Shown here piece after piece: positions 22,481-25,232 of a stretch of DNA of 25,232 nucleotides. Each line of letters starts with the position of its first letter. Position 1 is the stretch's first letter. The position numbers and the translations under genes were made by a program. This DNA comes from DASVLX01 sp035552275 (GTDB lineage Bacteria > Actinomycetota > Actinomycetes > Mycobacteriales > Pseudonocardiaceae), in NCBI GenBank assembly GCA_035552275.1, contig DASZLR010000216.1, forward strand, positions 1 to 25,232. The letters are read 5' to 3'. The notes beneath the pieces were generated by a model. It did not search any database. It saw only the letters and a program-made list of their open reading frames with translations, and was not told the origin of the DNA.

Positions 22481-25232
22481 CTACCCGAACTGGACCACCT
22501 GTTGGTAAGTGGGCCGGTTCTGCCACCCGATCTGCGGATCGGTGACGCCGCCCATCGGCCGCTGCACGATCGAGTCCGCGCACCACTGGTCGCCCGCCGA
22601 GCAGTACGAGTCGGCCGGGTAGACCGTCGACGCCGGCAGTGCCACAGCTTGGCCGAGGCTGGTCAACAGCGCCTGCCGGCAGTTGGCCAGGCCGCCGCAG
22701 TACGGGACGGCCAGCGCGCCGGACACCGGCTGCCCCAGCGTCGATCGCAGATCCTTGTCCACATAGGACCACCAGCCGGTCTGGAACGCCGAACCGACGT
22801 GGCCGACCCCGGACGGCGACTGGTCCACCGACTGCACATCGGCCAGCGCGGTGAACAGCGCGTCGCCCAGGCCCGGCTGGAATTCCGCCTTCACCAGCAG
22901 CGGCCACCACGCGTCCAGCAGTTGGATCGCGGCGGCGTTGGCGTACTGGTGGCTGCCCGGCGAGGTCTCGGTGAGCTTGGCGCCGCTGGCCAGCCAGGTC
23001 TTCAACTCGGATTCGGCGGCGGCCAGCGTCGGATCGGTGACCGGCTGGCTGTCGATCACCTTGAGGATCGTCGGCAGCACCACTTCACCGCGCAGGTCGG
23101 TGAGCGCGGCGTCCTCCATCGCCTTGACCACATCGGCCCGGCTGACCTTGTCGCCGCTGGTCACCAGCGCCTTGACCCGCTCGTCCAGCAGGTTCGACCG
23201 GTACACGCTGCCGTCGCCGAATCCGCCGGTGGTGTAGTCCAGCGCCTGTTTGTTGTTCCAGGAGACGTAGTAGTCCTGGTCGATCGACTGCGGATGCGCC
23301 GCGAACGGGGTGTCCGCCGAAACGTTGACGGCTGGGTTCCACCCCACCCACTCATAGTTCGGCGCGCCGATGATCGGCAGGTTGGGGTCCACCTGCGTCG
23401 GCCGCACCGGATTCGAGCCGGAATTGAAGTAGGCGGTGTCGGTTCCGTTGACATAGAACCAGTTGAAGGTGTAGTTGATCGCCGACGCGGACTGTTGGAA
23501 CTGTTGCGGGGTCGACATGTTCGCCGGATTGTTGTACCGCTGGAAACCGATGATCGAATCGGCTTCGTGCAGATAGGACGATCGCTGGTTGGTATAGGCC
23601 ACCGGTTTTCCGTTGATGGTGGCCCGATCGATCACCAGGCCGTAATTCGTCCGATACGCGATCAGTTTGTACGAGCCGGCGGCGGTGGTGTCGGCGATCG
23701 TCGGGCTCCACGAGTCGTCCCGCTCGACCGCCTGCATCGGCACGCACTGGCCGTTGTCCAGGTAGTAGTTGGAATCCTTGGTCGCGCTGCCGCCGGGGTC
23801 GCACAGGCTGATCGCGAAGGTGTCGGTGACGTCCTGGCCGGCCGAGGTGGCGCTCCACGCGTAGCTCGGGCCGCGCCCCAGCTCGACGTACATGGACAGG
23901 CCGGCGAAGGCCGCGCCGCGCGAGCTGATTCCCGGCCCCTGCAACTCTTCCAGCATCAGCAGTTGCGGCGCGAAATACCCGGTCTGCGGCCCGAACACGG
24001 CGATCGGATGCCCATCGTCGGTGTAGCGACCGGACACCACCAGCGCGTTGGACATGCCGTGCTTGCCCGGCGCCAGGCTACTGGGCAGCGCACCGGCATT
24101 GGACATGCCGACCAGCGGGCTGAGATTGACCGCGCTTCTCGCCTTCACCTCGGCGACCTGGGACTTCACGGCCGGTGCTGGGGTCGCGGCGGTCGCGGCC
24201 GCCGCACTGCTGGCCGCCGAGCCGGTCGGGTCGAAGACTTCCTGTTGCGGGGTCACCGATCCCGGGTCCGGCATGGCCACGCCCTGCGGGTCGGCCGGGC
24301 TGGCCGCGTACGGGAAACTCTGTCCATCATGGACGGTCAGGTCGGCCTCCGGGTCGTTCTCCTCGCGGAACGACTGCCAGACCTGATCGCCCCGCGCGAC
24401 CCCGTACTGGGCCTCGGCGGCCTGCTTGACCAGCGCGGACTGAACGGCCTCGCCGCCGCCCGAGCCGAACTCGGCGCCGATCACCCCGGCGATGGCGATC
24501 AGATCGGTCGCGGTGAACGGCTGGATGGAGCCGGCGTTGGTGATCGGATCGATATGCCCGGTCAGGTCGTATTCGCCGGGGAAATAGCGGCCGTTGTACG
24601 CCTGGGTGATGTAGGTGTTGATGCCGGCCAGATAGGCGTTGACGTCCGACAGCGCCTGTTGGCCCTGCGGCCCGCTGCTGGCGATCCGGTTGACCTGATC
24701 CTGCAGGTCCTGCTCGGTGTACGGCGCGGCCGAGAAGAACTGCTGCTCTAGTTGCCGATTTCCGGCCGAGCCGCCGGCGAAGCCGCTCAGCTCGCCCCGG
24801 CCGACGTGCCGGAACAGGTCCATCAGCCACAGCCGGTCCTGCCCCGCCGCGTAGCCGGCGCCGAATTCGGTGCCCGATCGGGTGGTGCCGTAGATATGCG
24901 GCACGCCGGTTTCCCGGTCCCGGGTGATCGTCACGTCCGAGCGCGGCTTGATCGTGCTCTCCACGTCGGTCGGCGGCACGCCGAACGCGGAATTGTGGAA
25001 GTACTGGTCGATGGTCGAATCGGTGACGCTGCTGTAGTCGCTGGCCAGGTTGGCGTAGGTGCTCAGCTGATCGTCGGTGTGCTCCGGCCGGACGCCCAAC
25101 AGCTTGTTCGCCAGGATCTGCACGAGCGTCGCGTTGCCGTTCTCGCCCGGCGGCAGGATGTCCGAGCAGTCGCCGGCGCACTGATCACCCGCGACCGCGT
25201 TGTTCGTAGCCGCGTTGTTCGTTACGGCGGCG
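22481..25232 (-). CDS. Penicillin acylase family (Ntn hydrolase) protein, N terminus outside window
   Basis: 917 residues are visible; the frame is open through the window edge, so the start and the likely signal peptide are missing. The alpha-chain part reads VTITRDRETGVPHIYG, AGYAAGQDRLWLMDLFRHV and GRGELSGFAG. A Ser/Ala/Pro-rich linker (near GSAASSAAAATAATPAPAV) precedes the self-cleavage site. The N-terminal nucleophile is probably the Ser in GKHGMSNALVVSG (codon 24052-24050), after which the beta chain begins with GPQTGYFAPQLLMLEEL. Such enzymes are exported, self-cleave into two chains and hydrolyse amide bonds of beta-lactams, acyl-homoserine lactones or lipopeptides; the substrate here cannot be told. 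A GTG at 25123 is not the real start, since coding similarity of composition continues upstream. Confidence 0.9.
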   Translation of the reverse strand, partial: AAVTNNAATNNAVAGDQCAGDCSDILPPGENGNATLVQILANKLLGVRPEHTDDQLSTYANLASDYSSVTDSTIDQYFHNSAFGVPPTDVESTIKPRSDVTITRDRETGVPHIYGTTRSGTEFGAGYAAGQDRLWLMDLFRHVGRGELSGFAGGSAGNRQLEQQFFSAAPYTEQDLQDQVNRIASSGPQGQQALSDVNAYLAGINTYITQAYNGRYFPGEYDLTGHIDPITNAGSIQPFTATDLIAIAGVIGAEFGSGGGEAVQSALVKQAAEAQYGVARGDQVWQSFREENDPEADLTVHDGQSFPYAASPADPQGVAMPDPGSVTPQQEVFDPTGSAASSAAAATAATPAPAVKSQVAEVKARSAVNLSPLVGMSNAGALPSSLAPGKHGMSNALVVSGRYTDDGHPIAVFGPQTGYFAPQLLMLEELQGPGISSRGAAFAGLSMYVELGRGPSYAWSATSAGQDVTDTFAISLCDPGGSATKDSNYYLDNGQCVPMQAVERDDSWSPTIADTTAAGSYKLIAYRTNYGLVIDRATINGKPVAYTNQRSSYLHEADSIIGFQRYNNPANMSTPQQFQQSASAINYTFNWFYVNGTDTAYFNSGSNPVRPTQVDPNLPIIGAPNYEWVGWNPAVNVSADTPFAAHPQSIDQDYYVSWNNKQALDYTTGGFGDGSVYRSNLLDERVKALVTSGDKVSRADVVKAMEDAALTDLRGEVVLPTILKVIDSQPVTDPTLAAAESELKTWLASGAKLTETSPGSHQYANAAAIQLLDAWWPLLVKAEFQPGLGDALFTALADVQSVDQSPSGVGHVGSAFQTGWWSYVDKDLRSTLGQPVSGALAVPYCGGLANCRQALLTSLGQAVALPASTVYPADSYCSAGDQWCADSIVQRPMGGVTDPQIGWQNRPTYQQVVQFG

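Noticed and set aside
22355..24751. 798-codon plus-strand ORF
   Set aside because: Antisense shadow of the penicillin acylase gene.
1..25232. CRISPR array, insertion sequence or transposase
   Set aside because: No regularly spaced repeats and no transposase motif or long terminal inverted repeats were found on either strand.

Overview
The window is high-GC DNA with strongly G/C-biased third codon positions, GTG starts and several apparent leaderless promoters. It carries lineage-typical families: a PF04672-type methyltransferase, an ECF42-type sigma factor with its YCII/DGPF partner, and an nSTAND/trypsin conflict protein. All of this points to an actinomycete (Actinomycetota, perhaps Pseudonocardiales; the order is a guess).

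Layout. (1) 1-2443: end of a thiolase gene (fadA) followed by fadB, a fatty-acid beta-oxidation pair with a strong intercistronic hairpin. (2) 2475-7376: a secreted protein of unknown function, then a large FtsX-type permease and two ABC ATPases translationally coupled to it, closed by a terminator-like hairpin. (3) 7569-7641: tRNA-Arg(CCT). Its 3' end is repeated, with one substitution and one gap, at 16844-16865. The two copies bracket about 9.2 kb, which I interpret as a genomic island lacking a recognisable integrase. (4) Island cargo: a TRYPCO1-like small protein overlapping a 1438-residue trypsin-nSTAND-TM-WD40 protein, which resembles a predicted NTP-dependent biological conflict (defence) system; then a perfect 16-bp hairpin and a six-repeat kelch-like propeller protein; then, on the opposite strand, a TetR regulator with two operator-like sites coupled to a GT1 glycosyltransferase; and finally a small membrane-anchored coiled-coil protein. 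(5) 17123-19803, minus strand: a KimA-like (KUP/APC) potassium importer, a small zinc-ribbon-like protein, and a frameshifted MerR-family pseudogene. (6) 19816-22271, minus strand: an operon of YCII/DGPF protein, ECF42 sigma factor and SAM-dependent methyltransferase, headed by a promoter matching the ECF42 consensus as I remember it. (7) 22481 to the window edge, minus strand: a penicillin-acylase-family N-terminal-nucleophile hydrolase whose N terminus is cut off.

How the parts fit. The most interesting locus is the tRNA-bounded island. In the two-gene core, a protease domain, a STAND NTPase switch, a membrane anchor and a long beta-propeller sensor are fused in one chain, and the TRYPCO1 protein is made from the immediately overlapping upstream gene. 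The kelch-like protein just downstream has the same strand and island and could be a further, undescribed component. Functions are assigned from motifs only; no database search was possible.
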